Shown: positions 1 through 8,646 of the stretch, in pieces
How the letters are laid out: each line of letters starts with the position of its first letter
Position numbering within the stretch: the first letter of the stretch is position 1
From: Bradyrhizobium sp. Y36
GTDB lineage: Bacteria; Pseudomonadota; Alphaproteobacteria; Rhizobiales; Xanthobacteraceae
DNA length: 64,000 nt
Direction: 5' to 3'
NCBI RefSeq assembly: GCF_002531575.1
Contig: NZ_NWTI01000031.1
Span: 1-64,000, forward strand
Program-made: the position numbers and the translations under genes
Notes under the pieces: generated by a model
Databases searched by the model: none
What the model saw: only the letters and a program-made list of their open reading frames with translations
What the model was told of the DNA's origin: nothing

Positions 1-984
1 CGTGCCAAGCAGGAAGGCGAGAACCGCACCCAGCAGCGTACCGCCGATGGCCAGCATCAGAACCAGTTGCTCGGTCTTCCCGATCGTGGCTTCGGATTCC
101 AAATCCAGCCGCTGCTGCTCGGCGACGAGGTCCGCCTTCATGGCGGTCGCGCCTTGCAGGATCGCACCGGCCGAGCCGCTCATCTCGGTGACGAGCTCGT
201 CGACCAGCTTGGCGTTGGCGATCAGCTTCTCCAGCGCTTCGCGGTAGGCGCCGAGGATGGTCTTGGCATCCTTCAGGCCGGCAACGATCTTCTCGTCCAT
301 GGAATAGACCGCGCCGAGCGAGTTCTCGACGAATTTCAGGCGGGCCAGCGCGCTGGTTGCGATCGCCTGGTCGGACGTCAGCACGAAATTGGTGGCCGCG
401 GCGCTCGCGGTCTGGAACTGGGCGTTGACCTGCTTGGTGCCGAACTCGATCGCCTGCGCCTCGGAATCGGACGCGTTGTTGCCGACGTCGTCGAGCTTGT
501 ACTTCAGGAGATTGGCCTGGCGCTGCAGCTGGTTCTGCACCAGCAGCGTGCTGTCACGCTTGGCCTGGAGAACCTTGGCGAAGGTGGCGGAGAAATTCGA
601 GAACTCCTTGGCGAGCTTGTCGAGGCTCTCCTTCCGCGCCGGGCTCTTGGCGCTCTTGACGGCCTGGTCGATGGCGTTCTTCAGGCTGGCCTCGGTATCA
701 AGCGCCGCCTTGGCGTCATCTTCCTTGCCGGTGACGACGAAATATTTGACGGCCGAACGGTAGGCGAGCAGCTCGCGATCGATGTTGCGGGCGAGATCGG
801 CCTCCGAAACGCTGCTGCGGTAGGAGCCGACCCCGGCCGAGACCCGCTCGAAGCCGAAATAGGAGAAGGCCATGCTGCCGGCGGAGATCACCAGCACGGC
901 AGCGAATCCAAGGATGATCTTGGCGCGGAATCTCAGGGTCGGAAATATTGTGCGCTTAGACGGCGACGCGATACGCCCGGACAT
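1..984 (-). CDS. Methyl-accepting chemotaxis protein (partial, N-terminal 328 aa)
   Basis: Membrane chemoreceptor whose 3' part, with the HAMP and methylation/CheA-binding regions, lies beyond the window edge. Start ATG at 984 gives a basic leader, a first membrane helix at about residues 18-40, a long helical Ala/Leu/Lys/Glu-rich periplasmic region (about 41-300), and a second hydrophobic helix at about 306-328 ending at base 1. The all-helical sensor resembles the HBM/four-helix-bundle ligand domains of receptors. It is divergent from the FIST gene, with 251 bp between the two starts. The family call rests on architecture only, because the diagnostic signalling tip is not in the window. A histidine kinase with a similar sensor is the main alternative. 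Confidence 0.8.
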   Translation of the reverse strand, partial: MSGRIASPSKRTIFPTLRFRAKIILGFAAVLVISAGSMAFSYFGFERVSAGVGSYRSSVSEADLARNIDRELLAYRSAVKYFVVTGKEDDAKAALDTEASLKNAIDQAVKSAKSPARKESLDKLAKEFSNFSATFAKVLQAKRDSTLLVQNQLQRQANLLKYKLDDVGNNASDSEAQAIEFGTKQVNAQFQTASAAATNFVLTSDQAIATSALARLKFVENSLGAVYSMDEKIVAGLKDAKTILGAYREALEKLIANAKLVDELVTEMSGSAGAILQGATAMKADLVAEQQRLDLESEATIGKTEQLVLMLAIGGTLLGAVLAFLLGT

Positions 985-1235
985 TCCCACCCCCAATAGA
1001 TCAGTTCTTGCACGTGCAGCACGGCCCGGGAGCAGCCCTTCCCCGACCGGCGATGAAAATTAGGGCAGAAACGTCAAGGGGCGGTAAATTCCTCCAACCC
1101 GCCGTCACCTGCCACGGAGCACACGTTCCGCGGAACTGGCCGCCGTGTTGCGACCAGACAAAAAAGACCATATTCTCTGGACACTTGTCAGGCACGCGGC
1201 ATGAGACCGAACGGGCCTTTGAGGGGAGAAACGGA

Positions 1236-2402
1236 GTGGGGCAAACCGACTTTCGGTTTGGCGGTGCGTCTGGCGTTGCCGTCGCGAAGTCGAAGGCTGC
1301 GGGCGCCGAGCAAGCCGTTGCCGACCTCGCCGCTCAGCTTCCGTCCGACGAGCTGGCGCTCGTTCTGCTCTTCGTCTCCCCGAGCTACGATCCCCACCAG
1401 TTCATCGCCGGGATCAGCCGCCAATTCGACGGGATCCCGGTCTGCGGTTGCACCACGGCCGGCGAGCTGGCTCCCGACGGCTGGGACGAGAACAGCGTCG
1501 TCGCGCTCGCCTTCAGCAGCGCCGATTTCTCGGCCGTGGTACGCCCGATTCTCAATCTCGACAGCTTTCACGTCGAGGACGGCCGCAGGATCAGCGCCGA
1601 GGCCCGGCAGGAATTGCTGCGGGGGTCCTCCCAGGTCGAGCGCAGAAATCCGTTTGGCCTGGTCCTGATCGACGGTCTGTGCCGCCGGGAAGAAGCGGTG
1701 ATGTCCGCGCTCTATGCCTCGCTGGACGACATCCCCATCGTCGGCGGCTCGGCGGGCGACGGCATGCGGTTCGAGCGGACCTGGGTGTTCCTCGACGGCA
1801 AGGCGCACACCAACGCCGCTCTCCTCATCCTCCTGAGCACGTCGCTACCGTTCCGGGTTTTCAAATGTGACAATTTCGAACCGCGGCCCCAGAAGATGGT
1901 GGTCACCGAGGCCGACGTCGAGAATCGCACCGTCAGGGAGCTGAACGCCGAGCCTGCCGCCCAGGAGTATTCCCGCGTCGTCGGGATCATGGATGCCAAG
2001 CTCGATCCGTTCTCCTTCGCCTCGCATCCCGTTCTGGTCCGCGTCGGCGGCTCCTATTATGCCCGCTCGATCCAGCGCGTCGAACCGGACGGGTCGCTGC
2101 ACTTCTTTTGCGCCATCGACGAAGGCATGGTGCTGACGGCGGCCACATCGCGCAGCCTCGTCGGCACGACGCGCGCGGCCTTCGCGGAGACGCGCGAGCA
2201 GATCGGCGACGTCTCGCTCTATATCGGTTTCGAGTGCCTGCTGCGCCGGCTCGACGCCGAGCAGCACCAGCTCGCCCGCGACATGTCCGAGCTCTACCGG
2301 CAGAATCGCGTGGTCGGCTTTCATACCTATGGCGAGCAGTTCGGCTCGATGCATGTGAACCAGACCTTCACGGGCGTCGCGATCGGCAGGCGCCCGTCGT
2401 GA
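1236..2402 (+). CDS. FIST-domain sensory protein (NosP-like)
   Basis: A 388-residue soluble protein with the FIST N and FIST C sensory domains; no signal peptide or membrane helix. GTG 1236 is chosen because GAGGGGAG lies just upstream (1221-1228); the frame stays open further upstream but that part is composition-biased. Recognisable family features are the CGCTTAGE segment near residue 70, IVGGSAGDG near residue 170, and a C-terminal half typical of FIST_C. Its stop overlaps the kinase start (GTGA, 2399-2402), so the two are translationally coupled. FIST proteins beside hybrid kinases include the NO-binding haemoprotein NosP with its partner NahK in Pseudomonas; haem or NO binding here is inference. 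Confidence 0.88.
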   Translation: MGQTDFRFGGASGVAVAKSKAAGAEQAVADLAAQLPSDELALVLLFVSPSYDPHQFIAGISRQFDGIPVCGCTTAGELAPDGWDENSVVALAFSSADFSAVVRPILNLDSFHVEDGRRISAEARQELLRGSSQVERRNPFGLVLIDGLCRREEAVMSALYASLDDIPIVGGSAGDGMRFERTWVFLDGKAHTNAALLILLSTSLPFRVFKCDNFEPRPQKMVVTEADVENRTVRELNAEPAAQEYSRVVGIMDAKLDPFSFASHPVLVRVGGSYYARSIQRVEPDGSLHFFCAIDEGMVLTAATSRSLVGTTRAAFAETREQIGDVSLYIGFECLLRRLDAEQHQLARDMSELYRQNRVVGFHTYGEQFGSMHVNQTFTGVAIGRRPS

Positions 2403-3757
2403 CCGAGCTGTGGCAGGACCCCGACACGGTCGCGCAGCTGCAGCGGGAAACCGCGAAGCTGAAGAAGATCAATGCCGCGCTGATGTCCCGCGTCGAGCGC
2501 TCGATGGACCAGCAGCTCAACGCCTTCTCGCTGTTCGAGACCGCCATCGCGCTCGACCGCCAGGTCCGGGACCGGACCACCCAGCTGCGCGAAGCCCTGC
2601 ATTCGATCGAACGCGCCAATGAGGGTCTTTATCGCGCCAAGCAGCAGGCCGAGGCGGCAAGCTCGCTCAAATCGTCCGTTCTGATCTCCGTCACCCACGA
2701 CCTGCTACAGCCGCTGAACGCGGCGCGGCTGACGCTCTCGGCGCTGGCCGAGATGATGGAAACGCAGGAGTCGGGCCTGCTGGTCGACCAGGTCGATCGC
2801 TCGCTGGTGACGCTGGAGGATCTGCTGCGGTCGTTGCTGGAGATCGCCAAGCTCGACGCCGGCGCGCTCAGGCCCGACGTGCGTCCGTTGGCACTGGCGC
2901 CGCTGTTCGAGCAGCTTCGCAACGAATTCGCGCCGATTGCGGCGCGGCAGGGCCTGTCCTTGCGTATCCGCACGTCGCCGCTCGCCGTTTCGTCGGACGC
3001 GATGATGCTCCGGCGCATCCTGCAAAATCTGCTCGCCAATGCCATCCGCTACACCCGCAGCGGCGGCGTCGTGATGGGATGCAGGCGCCGCAACGACCGA
3101 ATCTGCGTCCAGGTTTCCGATACCGGACCAGGAATTGCGCAGGCGCAGCAAGAGGCGATCTTTCGCGAATTCCAGCGCGGTGAGGCCAGCGCGACCGACC
3201 AGGCCGGGTTCGGGCTCGGTCTCTCCATCGTTCGCCGCTTCGCGACGGTGCTCGGTCATGAGGTGCAATTGTCGTCGCAGGTCGGCAAGGGATCGACCTT
3301 CATCCTGGCGCTCGAACCGGCCGATCCCGCCGAAGTCAGCGACGAGGTGCACGAGACCAAGCTCAGCGAACGTCGATATGGCGGCCTCGAAGGCGCCAAG
3401 ATCCTGCTGGTCGAGAACGATCCGTCAGGCTCCGAGGCCATGGCCGCCCTGCTGGAAGGGTGGGGCTGCGACGTCGCGACCACGCCATCGGCCGCGGACG
3501 CGCTGCTGCGTCTGAGCGAGCTCGGCGGCGCGCCCGATGCCGTCATCGCCGATCTTCATCTCGATCACGGCGAGAGCGGATTGTCGGCGATTGCCGACAT
3601 CCGGCAGCATCTGAAGCTCGACGTGCCCGCGATGATCATCACCGCCGACTACTCCGAGCAGGCCGCCAAGCAGGCGAGCCTCTCCGGCCTCGAAGTGCTG
3701 AAGAAGCCGATCAAGCCCGCCGAGATGCGCGCACTGCTCTCGTTCCTGCTGACGTGA
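2399..3757 (+). CDS. Soluble hybrid histidine kinase/response regulator (NahK/ErcS'-like)
   Basis: A 452-residue cytoplasmic kinase with no membrane segment. An N-terminal coiled coil (about 10-90) leads to HisKA with the H-box SVTHDLLQPL (His100), an HATPase domain with N-box LQNLLANAIRYT, G1 DTGPGIA and G2 GFGLGLSIV, and a C-terminal receiver with phosphoacceptor Asp385 in VIADLHL and the Lys of KKPIKP. GTG 2399 overlaps the upstream FIST stop by four bases, so it is probably the signalling partner of that sensor. The stop lies only 7 bp from the end of the convergent regulator gene. The carried receiver suggests a phosphorelay or internal phosphatase control rather than direct transfer to DNA-binding regulators. 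Confidence 0.92.
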   Translation: MTELWQDPDTVAQLQRETAKLKKINAALMSRVERSMDQQLNAFSLFETAIALDRQVRDRTTQLREALHSIERANEGLYRAKQQAEAASSLKSSVLISVTHDLLQPLNAARLTLSALAEMMETQESGLLVDQVDRSLVTLEDLLRSLLEIAKLDAGALRPDVRPLALAPLFEQLRNEFAPIAARQGLSLRIRTSPLAVSSDAMMLRRILQNLLANAIRYTRSGGVVMGCRRRNDRICVQVSDTGPGIAQAQQEAIFREFQRGEASATDQAGFGLGLSIVRRFATVLGHEVQLSSQVGKGSTFILALEPADPAEVSDEVHETKLSERRYGGLEGAKILLVENDPSGSEAMAALLEGWGCDVATTPSAADALLRLSELGGAPDAVIADLHLDHGESGLSAIADIRQHLKLDVPAMIITADYSEQAAKQASLSGLEVLKKPIKPAEMRALLSFLLT

Positions 3758-3764
3758 CGGCCAT

Positions 3765-4454
3765 CTATTCCGACTGTGCGCGATCGTGCTTCGCCCGGCT
3801 CTCGTCGCTTGCCAGCGTCGCAAAATCGATCTTCGACATCTCGACGATCGCCTTGGTGCGGCTGACGACGTTCAGCTTGCGCAGGATGTCGGAGACATGG
3901 ACCTTCACCGTCGTTTCGGAAATCTTCAGCTCATAGGCGATCTGCTTGTTCTGGAGGCCGCGCTTGAGCATGTCGAGGACACGCAATTGCTGCGGCGTCA
4001 GATCATGCAGCCGCTTCAGCAGATCATGGGCAGGACTCGGAGCGCGCTGCGGCCGGGGTGCGCGATAGGCATTGGGAAGACAGACGATCCCCTGCAGCGC
4101 CTCGCCGATCGACCGGGCGAGCTCCTGCTTGGACGAGGATTTGAAGATGTAGCCGGCCACACCGAGCGACAAGGCGCTCGAGATGATCCTGGAATCCTGA
4201 TGCCCCGACACGATGACGACCGGGACCTTCGGAAACGCCTTGCGGATGCGAACGATGCCCGAAAGGCCGGTCGTGCCCGGCATCGACAGATCGAGCAGAA
4301 GCAGGTCGAGTTCGGCGCCCGCGGACAGCTGCTCGAGCGCGCCGTCGACCGAAATCGCCTGCAGGATCTCGGCCGCGGGCGCCACCATTTGCAGCGCGCC
4401 TTCGAGCGCCTCGCGGAACAATGGATGGTCTTCGACAATCAGAAATCGCGTCAC
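3765..4454 (-). CDS. NarL/LuxR-family response regulator (copy 1)
   Basis: A 229-residue two-component regulator. The receiver (about 1-120) has acidic residues E8/D9 and phosphoacceptor Asp55 in LLLLDLSMPG. After a Pro/Arg-rich linker (about 130-145) comes a LuxR-type HTH (about 155-215) with LTPQQLRVLDML and the recognition-helix region ETTVKVHVSDILRKL. It is strongly similar to the next gene upstream (4555-5241), including the LTPQQLRVLD linker-HTH boundary, so the two are tandem paralogues. It is last in the minus-strand run alcohol dehydrogenase, binding protein/cytochrome, regulator 2, regulator 1, and converges on the FIST/kinase pair. The likely role is control of the alcohol-oxidation genes (inference). 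Confidence 0.92.
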   Translation of the reverse strand: MTRFLIVEDHPLFREALEGALQMVAPAAEILQAISVDGALEQLSAGAELDLLLLDLSMPGTTGLSGIVRIRKAFPKVPVVIVSGHQDSRIISSALSLGVAGYIFKSSSKQELARSIGEALQGIVCLPNAYRAPRPQRAPSPAHDLLKRLHDLTPQQLRVLDMLKRGLQNKQIAYELKISETTVKVHVSDILRKLNVVSRTKAIVEMSKIDFATLASDESRAKHDRAQSE

Positions 4455-4554
4455 GCGTCAGCCATTTCCAATTCGTTGCCGGATTTCGAGCTTGCCCGAG
4501 CATGTCTCAGCCGGCGCGTACCGGCTTGATCGAGGTCAACAATGGCGGCGCCGA

Positions 4555-5241
4555 TCATTGCGGTCTCCCGCGGTCGACCCGCGCATAGGGCCGGTTCCTG
4601 GGATCGGGCAGGTCCATCTTGCCGATCTCGATGATCGCCTTGTTTCGGCTGAACAGCCCGAGCTTGCGCAGGATCTCGGTGATGTGCGCCTTGATCGTGG
4701 ATTCGGCGAGCTGCAGCTCCTGCGCGATCTGCCGGTTCGGATAGCCGCGGCGCAGCAGGTCCAGAACCCTGAGCTGCTGCGGCGTGAGCTCGCGGAGCTT
4801 GACCTCGAGGGCCTTGCTGGTCTCGGCTTTCCGCCGCTGCGGCGTTGCCACGAAATCTCGCGGCACCGACACCGATCCGGACAGCACGCCCTCGATCGAC
4901 TGCGCCAGCTCGCGCTTCGACGTCGATTTCGGCAGATAGCCAGCCGCGCCGAGCGCCAGCGCCTCGCGGACCACGTGCTGGTCCTCCTCGCTCGACACGA
5001 TGGCGACCGGCAGACGTGGATATGTCTCGCGCAAGCGGAGGAAGCCGGAGAAGCCGGTCGCATCCGGCAGCGACAGATCGAGCAGCGCGAGGTCGATCCC
5101 CTGCTCGGCCGACAGGATTTCCAGTGCGTCCTCGATCGACATCGCCTCCAGGATACGGGCCTCCGGCAGGGCCAGCCGCACCGCATTGCCCAGGGCTTCG
5201 CGAAACAGCGGATGATCGTCGATGATCAGGAAGCTGGCCAT
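4555..5241 (-). CDS. NarL/LuxR-family response regulator (copy 2)
   Basis: A 228-residue regulator with a receiver (D8/D9, phosphoacceptor Asp55 in LALLDLSLPD) and a C-terminal LuxR HTH (about 155-215; region ESTIKAHITEILRKL). ATG 5241 begins MASFLIIDDHPLFREAL, the normal receiver start; the open frame upstream of it is not receiver-like. It is a tandem paralogue of the regulator at 3765-4454, with a 100 bp gap. It sits 122 bp downstream of the binding protein/cytochrome gene in the same direction. Both may receive phosphate from the convergent hybrid kinase or from an unlinked kinase; the sequence does not decide this. Confidence 0.92.
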   Translation of the reverse strand: MASFLIIDDHPLFREALGNAVRLALPEARILEAMSIEDALEILSAEQGIDLALLDLSLPDATGFSGFLRLRETYPRLPVAIVSSEEDQHVVREALALGAAGYLPKSTSKRELAQSIEGVLSGSVSVPRDFVATPQRRKAETSKALEVKLRELTPQQLRVLDLLRRGYPNRQIAQELQLAESTIKAHITEILRKLGLFSRNKAIIEIGKMDLPDPRNRPYARVDRGRPQ

Positions 5242-5363
5242 GGCGCCTTCCAAAAGATCCACCGCAGCAGCGGCAGCAGCGCATCCCTCCTGGCCGGTTC
5301 GGCGTCGGAAGGATGCAGGATGGACTCTACCACATCTTCCCGACCCCGTCCGGTCAAGGCCGT

Positions 5364-6554
5364 TCAGTCGTTCGATTCGACCTGAACCGACAGCAGGAAG
5401 GAATAGATGCTGTCGAACTGGTTGTCGGTGAAGACCTCCTTCCATGCCGGCATGCCCTTGGCGGGACGCCCCTCATGCACGGTCCGCCAGAACGTGGCGC
5501 GCATGTCGTCGCCATAGCGGTGCCGCAAGAGCCGCAGGTCGATCTTCCGTTCGCTCTGGATGGCGTCGGGGCCGTGGCAATGCGCGCAGGTTCCGTTGAA
5601 GATCTCCTTGCCCGCACCGGCAACTTCCGCATTCGGCGCAGCCGCATCGCCCTTGGTCTCGGTCGCCACCACATTTGCGACTTGCGCCACGCCCGGCCCA
5701 GGACCGGTCCCGGTCGCGGTTCCCGCCGGCACGGCTTCGGCAGCGCCGAAGCGGACCGGTTGTCCGGCCGGCAAGCCGTATTTCACCGCAAGATCGGCGA
5801 TCGTGCGCTGAAGCGTCGGCAGGATCGCATCGACCCGATTGCGCAGCTCGCTCGATCCCTTTGCGAAGCCGATCGCGGCATCCCATGACAGGCCCTCACC
5901 TTCGGTCAGCCGGATCTGATAGCGATCGCCGTAGGCGGTCATGTTTAGCCAGCCGGCGACCGGCCCCCAGATGAAGGCGATGTCCGCCCTGCCCTGGTCG
6001 AGCGCCTGCATCGCTTCCTCGGGCGACAGCACCGTCACCTTCTGGATGTCGTCACGGGTCGCCAGAAGATTTTGCGGCGTCGAGGCGTACTGGACGGCGA
6101 CGCGCTTGCTCCTGAGATCGTCCACGCTGCCGATCGCCTGCCCCCTCGCCGCAACCAGGGCATAACCCTCCTTTGCAAACGTGCTGGAGAAGATCACGGC
6201 CGGCCCCATGAAATCCTCCGAGCGCGGCAAGCCGATCATGGCGTCGCATTGCTTGCCGAGCAGCGTGACCCGCACGGTCCGTTTGCCGAAATAGGATTTG
6301 TACCAGTCGTAGGTGATGGGCTGGCCGAGCGCCTGCGCCAGCGCCTGACCGATCTCGACATAGAAGCCCGGCTGCGACGGATCATCGCTCGAGAATGGCA
6401 GGTTGGTCGGATCGGCGCACAGGCGGAACGGCTTGGTCTCGTCGGCATGGACGGCTGCGACCGACGCGATCACCGCGGACGCGGCGAGCCATGCGAGTCG
6501 TCCCGCGATGGTGCGATGTCGGCGCTTGCCGTTACCTGGATTGATCGGACGCAT
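5364..6554 (-). CDS. Quinoprotein-associated periplasmic binding protein fused to cytochrome c
   Basis: A 396-residue exported protein. ATG 6554 is preferred because GGAG lies 8 nt upstream; ATGs at 6560 and 6569 are in frame alternatives. A signal peptide (about 1-37, basic then AWLAASAVIASVAAVHA) leads into a MoxJ/XoxJ-like solute-binding fold (about 40-285). After a Pro/Ala/Gly linker, a class I cytochrome c domain follows, with CAHCH at 323-327 and a likely Met368 ligand in KGMPAW. Homologues of the first domain accompany PQQ methanol/alcohol dehydrogenases, and the gene lies directly downstream of one. The fusion suggests that a dehydrogenase partner and its electron acceptor are made as one polypeptide; that is inference. 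Confidence 0.85.
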   Translation of the reverse strand: MRPINPGNGKRRHRTIAGRLAWLAASAVIASVAAVHADETKPFRLCADPTNLPFSSDDPSQPGFYVEIGQALAQALGQPITYDWYKSYFGKRTVRVTLLGKQCDAMIGLPRSEDFMGPAVIFSSTFAKEGYALVAARGQAIGSVDDLRSKRVAVQYASTPQNLLATRDDIQKVTVLSPEEAMQALDQGRADIAFIWGPVAGWLNMTAYGDRYQIRLTEGEGLSWDAAIGFAKGSSELRNRVDAILPTLQRTIADLAVKYGLPAGQPVRFGAAEAVPAGTATGTGPGPGVAQVANVVATETKGDAAAPNAEVAGAGKEIFNGTCAHCHGPDAIQSERKIDLRLLRHRYGDDMRATFWRTVHEGRPAKGMPAWKEVFTDNQFDSIYSFLLSVQVESND

Positions 6555-6642
6555 CCTCATCTCCGGCATTTGGGAATGGTTGGACCAGGCGTTGCGGCCC
6601 AGGATCTGGCTGGTGCCGCCGCCGCGCGATGTCGAGAAAGCA

Positions 6643-6675
6643 CGCGCGTATCCCGTCTCCTTCGGGATACGCGCG
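6643..6675 (-). terminator. Strong hairpin between alcohol dehydrogenase and binding protein/cytochrome genes
   Basis: A perfect 13-bp inverted repeat (arms 6643-6655 and 6663-6675) with a 7-nt loop lies 8 bp past the dehydrogenase stop, in the minus-strand reading direction. Only a short T-rich tract follows (GTGCTTTCTC), so it may be a leaky terminator or an mRNA-stabilising structure that lowers expression of the downstream gene relative to the dehydrogenase. Confidence 0.6.
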
Positions 6676-6682
6676 CGAGTTG

Positions 6683-8398
6683 TCACTGGACGGAGAACAC
6701 GAAGAGCGAGCCGCCCTCGGGGGCTGCGGCCGTCATCTTCTTTCCAACCTCGCCCAGGAACGCGGGCAATGCTGCCGTGCGGCCGACGACGATGGCGACG
6801 TATTGCTTGCCGTCGACACTGTAGGTCACCGGGCCTGCGCCGATGCCGGAGCCGAGATTCTTGCTCCAGAGCACCTTGCCTGACTTCGCATCGATGGCGC
6901 GGAAGTCGCCGTGGATGTTGCCGGCGAACACGAGGCCACCACCGGTGGTCAGCGTGCCGCCGTTGAACGGCAGGTCTTCCTTGATCGACCAGACCTTCTT
7001 CTGCGCCACCGGATCCCAGGCCACGAGCTCGCCGAGGAAGCCGCCGGGGCCTTCCTTGGTCGGGAACTCGGCGCCGAGATAGAACACGCCGCGCTTGTAG
7101 GCGATGTCGGAGACCGACCAGTCCATGCAGACGTTATTCGAAGGGATGTAGACGAGGCCGGTCTGCGGGTTGAACGACATCGGCTGCCAGTTCTTGCCGC
7201 CGATCAGGTTCGGGCAGATGTCCTTGGCGGGATGGTTCGGTCCCGGACGCTTGTCCGGATCCTCTTCCGCGCGCATCGTGTTGACGTCCCACTTCTTCGC
7301 CCAGTTCGAGAAGACGTATTTCTCCGCCGAGAGCACCTTGCCGGTCTCGCGGTTGGCGACGAAGAAGTAGCCGTTGCGATCCGCCTTCATCAGCGTCGGC
7401 ACGGTGCTGCCGCCGATCTTCAGGTCCGCGAGCACGGCCTCGTTGACGCCGTCATAATCCCAGGCATCGGCCGGCGTGGTCTGGATGTGCCATTTGATCT
7501 TGCCGGTGTTGGGATCGAGCGCGAGGGTCGACGCCGTGTAGAGATTGGTCAGCTTGCCGAAATTGCCGTCGCCGGTCGAACGCACGCCGGTGTTCCACGG
7601 ACCGGGATTGCTGGTGCCCCAATAGACGGTATCGGTCTTGGGATCGTAGGAGCCGACCAGCCAGGCCGCACCGCCGCCATGCTGGGCAGAATCGCCCTTC
7701 CAGGTGTCGCCGCCGGGCTCGTCCGGACTCGGAACGGTGAAGGTCTGCCACAATTGCTTGCCGGTGTTGATGTCGAAGGCCTGAAGCGAGCCGCGCACGC
7801 CGTACTCGCCGCCGCCGAAGCCGGTGATGACCTTGTCGCGCACGACCAGCGGAGGCGAGGTGATGACCGAGCCCTGCTTGTAGTCGACGACCTTGGTCGT
7901 CCAGAGCGACTTGCCGGTCGCGGCATCGAGCGCCGTCAGCTTGCCGTCGAGACGGCCGACGAAGATCTTTCCATCCGCATAGGAGACGCCGCGATTGTTC
8001 ACGTCGCAGCAGGCATATTGCAGCACGTCCTCGGGAATCTCGGGCTCCCAGGTCCACTTGCGGACACCGGTCGCGGCATCGAGCGCGTAGACGTATTTCG
8101 GTCCCCAGGAGCTCGACACGTACAGCGTGTTGCCGACGACGATCGGCGAGGATTCGTTCGAGCGCAGCGAGGCCAGCGAGAACGAGTAGGCGAGCGTCAG
8201 CTTGCCGGCGTTCTCGGTGTTGATCTGCTTCAGCGGGCTGTAGCGCGTATTGCCGTAGTCGTGGCCGGCGACGGCCCACTGGTTCTGGTCGGATTGCGCC
8301 TTGATCAGCGAGTCGTTGGCGCGAACGCCCGACGTGACGGCGGCGAGCATCGCAATCATCGAAATGCCAGCCAAGAATCCCTTCGTTCCAAAGGTCAT
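6683..8398 (-). CDS. PQQ-dependent alcohol dehydrogenase, lanthanide-type signature
   Basis: A 571-residue periplasmic quinoprotein that oxidises alcohols with PQQ. ATG 8398 has GGAGGG upstream, and a signal peptide ends near Ala27. The propeller carries the vicinal disulfide Cys130-Cys131 (YACCDVNNRG), metal ligands Glu198 (GGGEYG) and Asn264 (TSNPGPW), catalytic Asp314, and an extra acidic residue Asp316 in WDYDGVNE. In Ca-type MxaF the second position is Ala and in ExaA Ser; Asp there is the mark of lanthanide enzymes (XoxF, ExaF/PedH). The sequence is closer in feel to ExaF/PedH than to XoxF5, so ethanol or other primary alcohols are as likely as methanol. First gene of the minus-strand module. 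Confidence 0.9.
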   Translation of the reverse strand: MTFGTKGFLAGISMIAMLAAVTSGVRANDSLIKAQSDQNQWAVAGHDYGNTRYSPLKQINTENAGKLTLAYSFSLASLRSNESSPIVVGNTLYVSSSWGPKYVYALDAATGVRKWTWEPEIPEDVLQYACCDVNNRGVSYADGKIFVGRLDGKLTALDAATGKSLWTTKVVDYKQGSVITSPPLVVRDKVITGFGGGEYGVRGSLQAFDINTGKQLWQTFTVPSPDEPGGDTWKGDSAQHGGGAAWLVGSYDPKTDTVYWGTSNPGPWNTGVRSTGDGNFGKLTNLYTASTLALDPNTGKIKWHIQTTPADAWDYDGVNEAVLADLKIGGSTVPTLMKADRNGYFFVANRETGKVLSAEKYVFSNWAKKWDVNTMRAEEDPDKRPGPNHPAKDICPNLIGGKNWQPMSFNPQTGLVYIPSNNVCMDWSVSDIAYKRGVFYLGAEFPTKEGPGGFLGELVAWDPVAQKKVWSIKEDLPFNGGTLTTGGGLVFAGNIHGDFRAIDAKSGKVLWSKNLGSGIGAGPVTYSVDGKQYVAIVVGRTAALPAFLGEVGKKMTAAAPEGGSLFVFSVQ

Positions 8399-8646
8399 GT
8401 ATTCCCTCCACGATGTTGTTGTGCACGCCACGTTGGGCGTCGGAGCGCGTTGCGCCGTGATGCGCAGTTCGTCTGCGAGCCATCGTTCGAAATTACAGCA
8501 TCGCCGTTTCGCGCTTAGTATAGGCGGAAGGTAGTAGTGCAAATCATTGGCGGCTTTCGCCGCTCATGTCGTTGTGCCGCCTCGCGTCTTGGCCTTGTTT
8601 TACAGCTCGAAATGCGCATTCGGATTCCGGCGACACCGCGACACGA

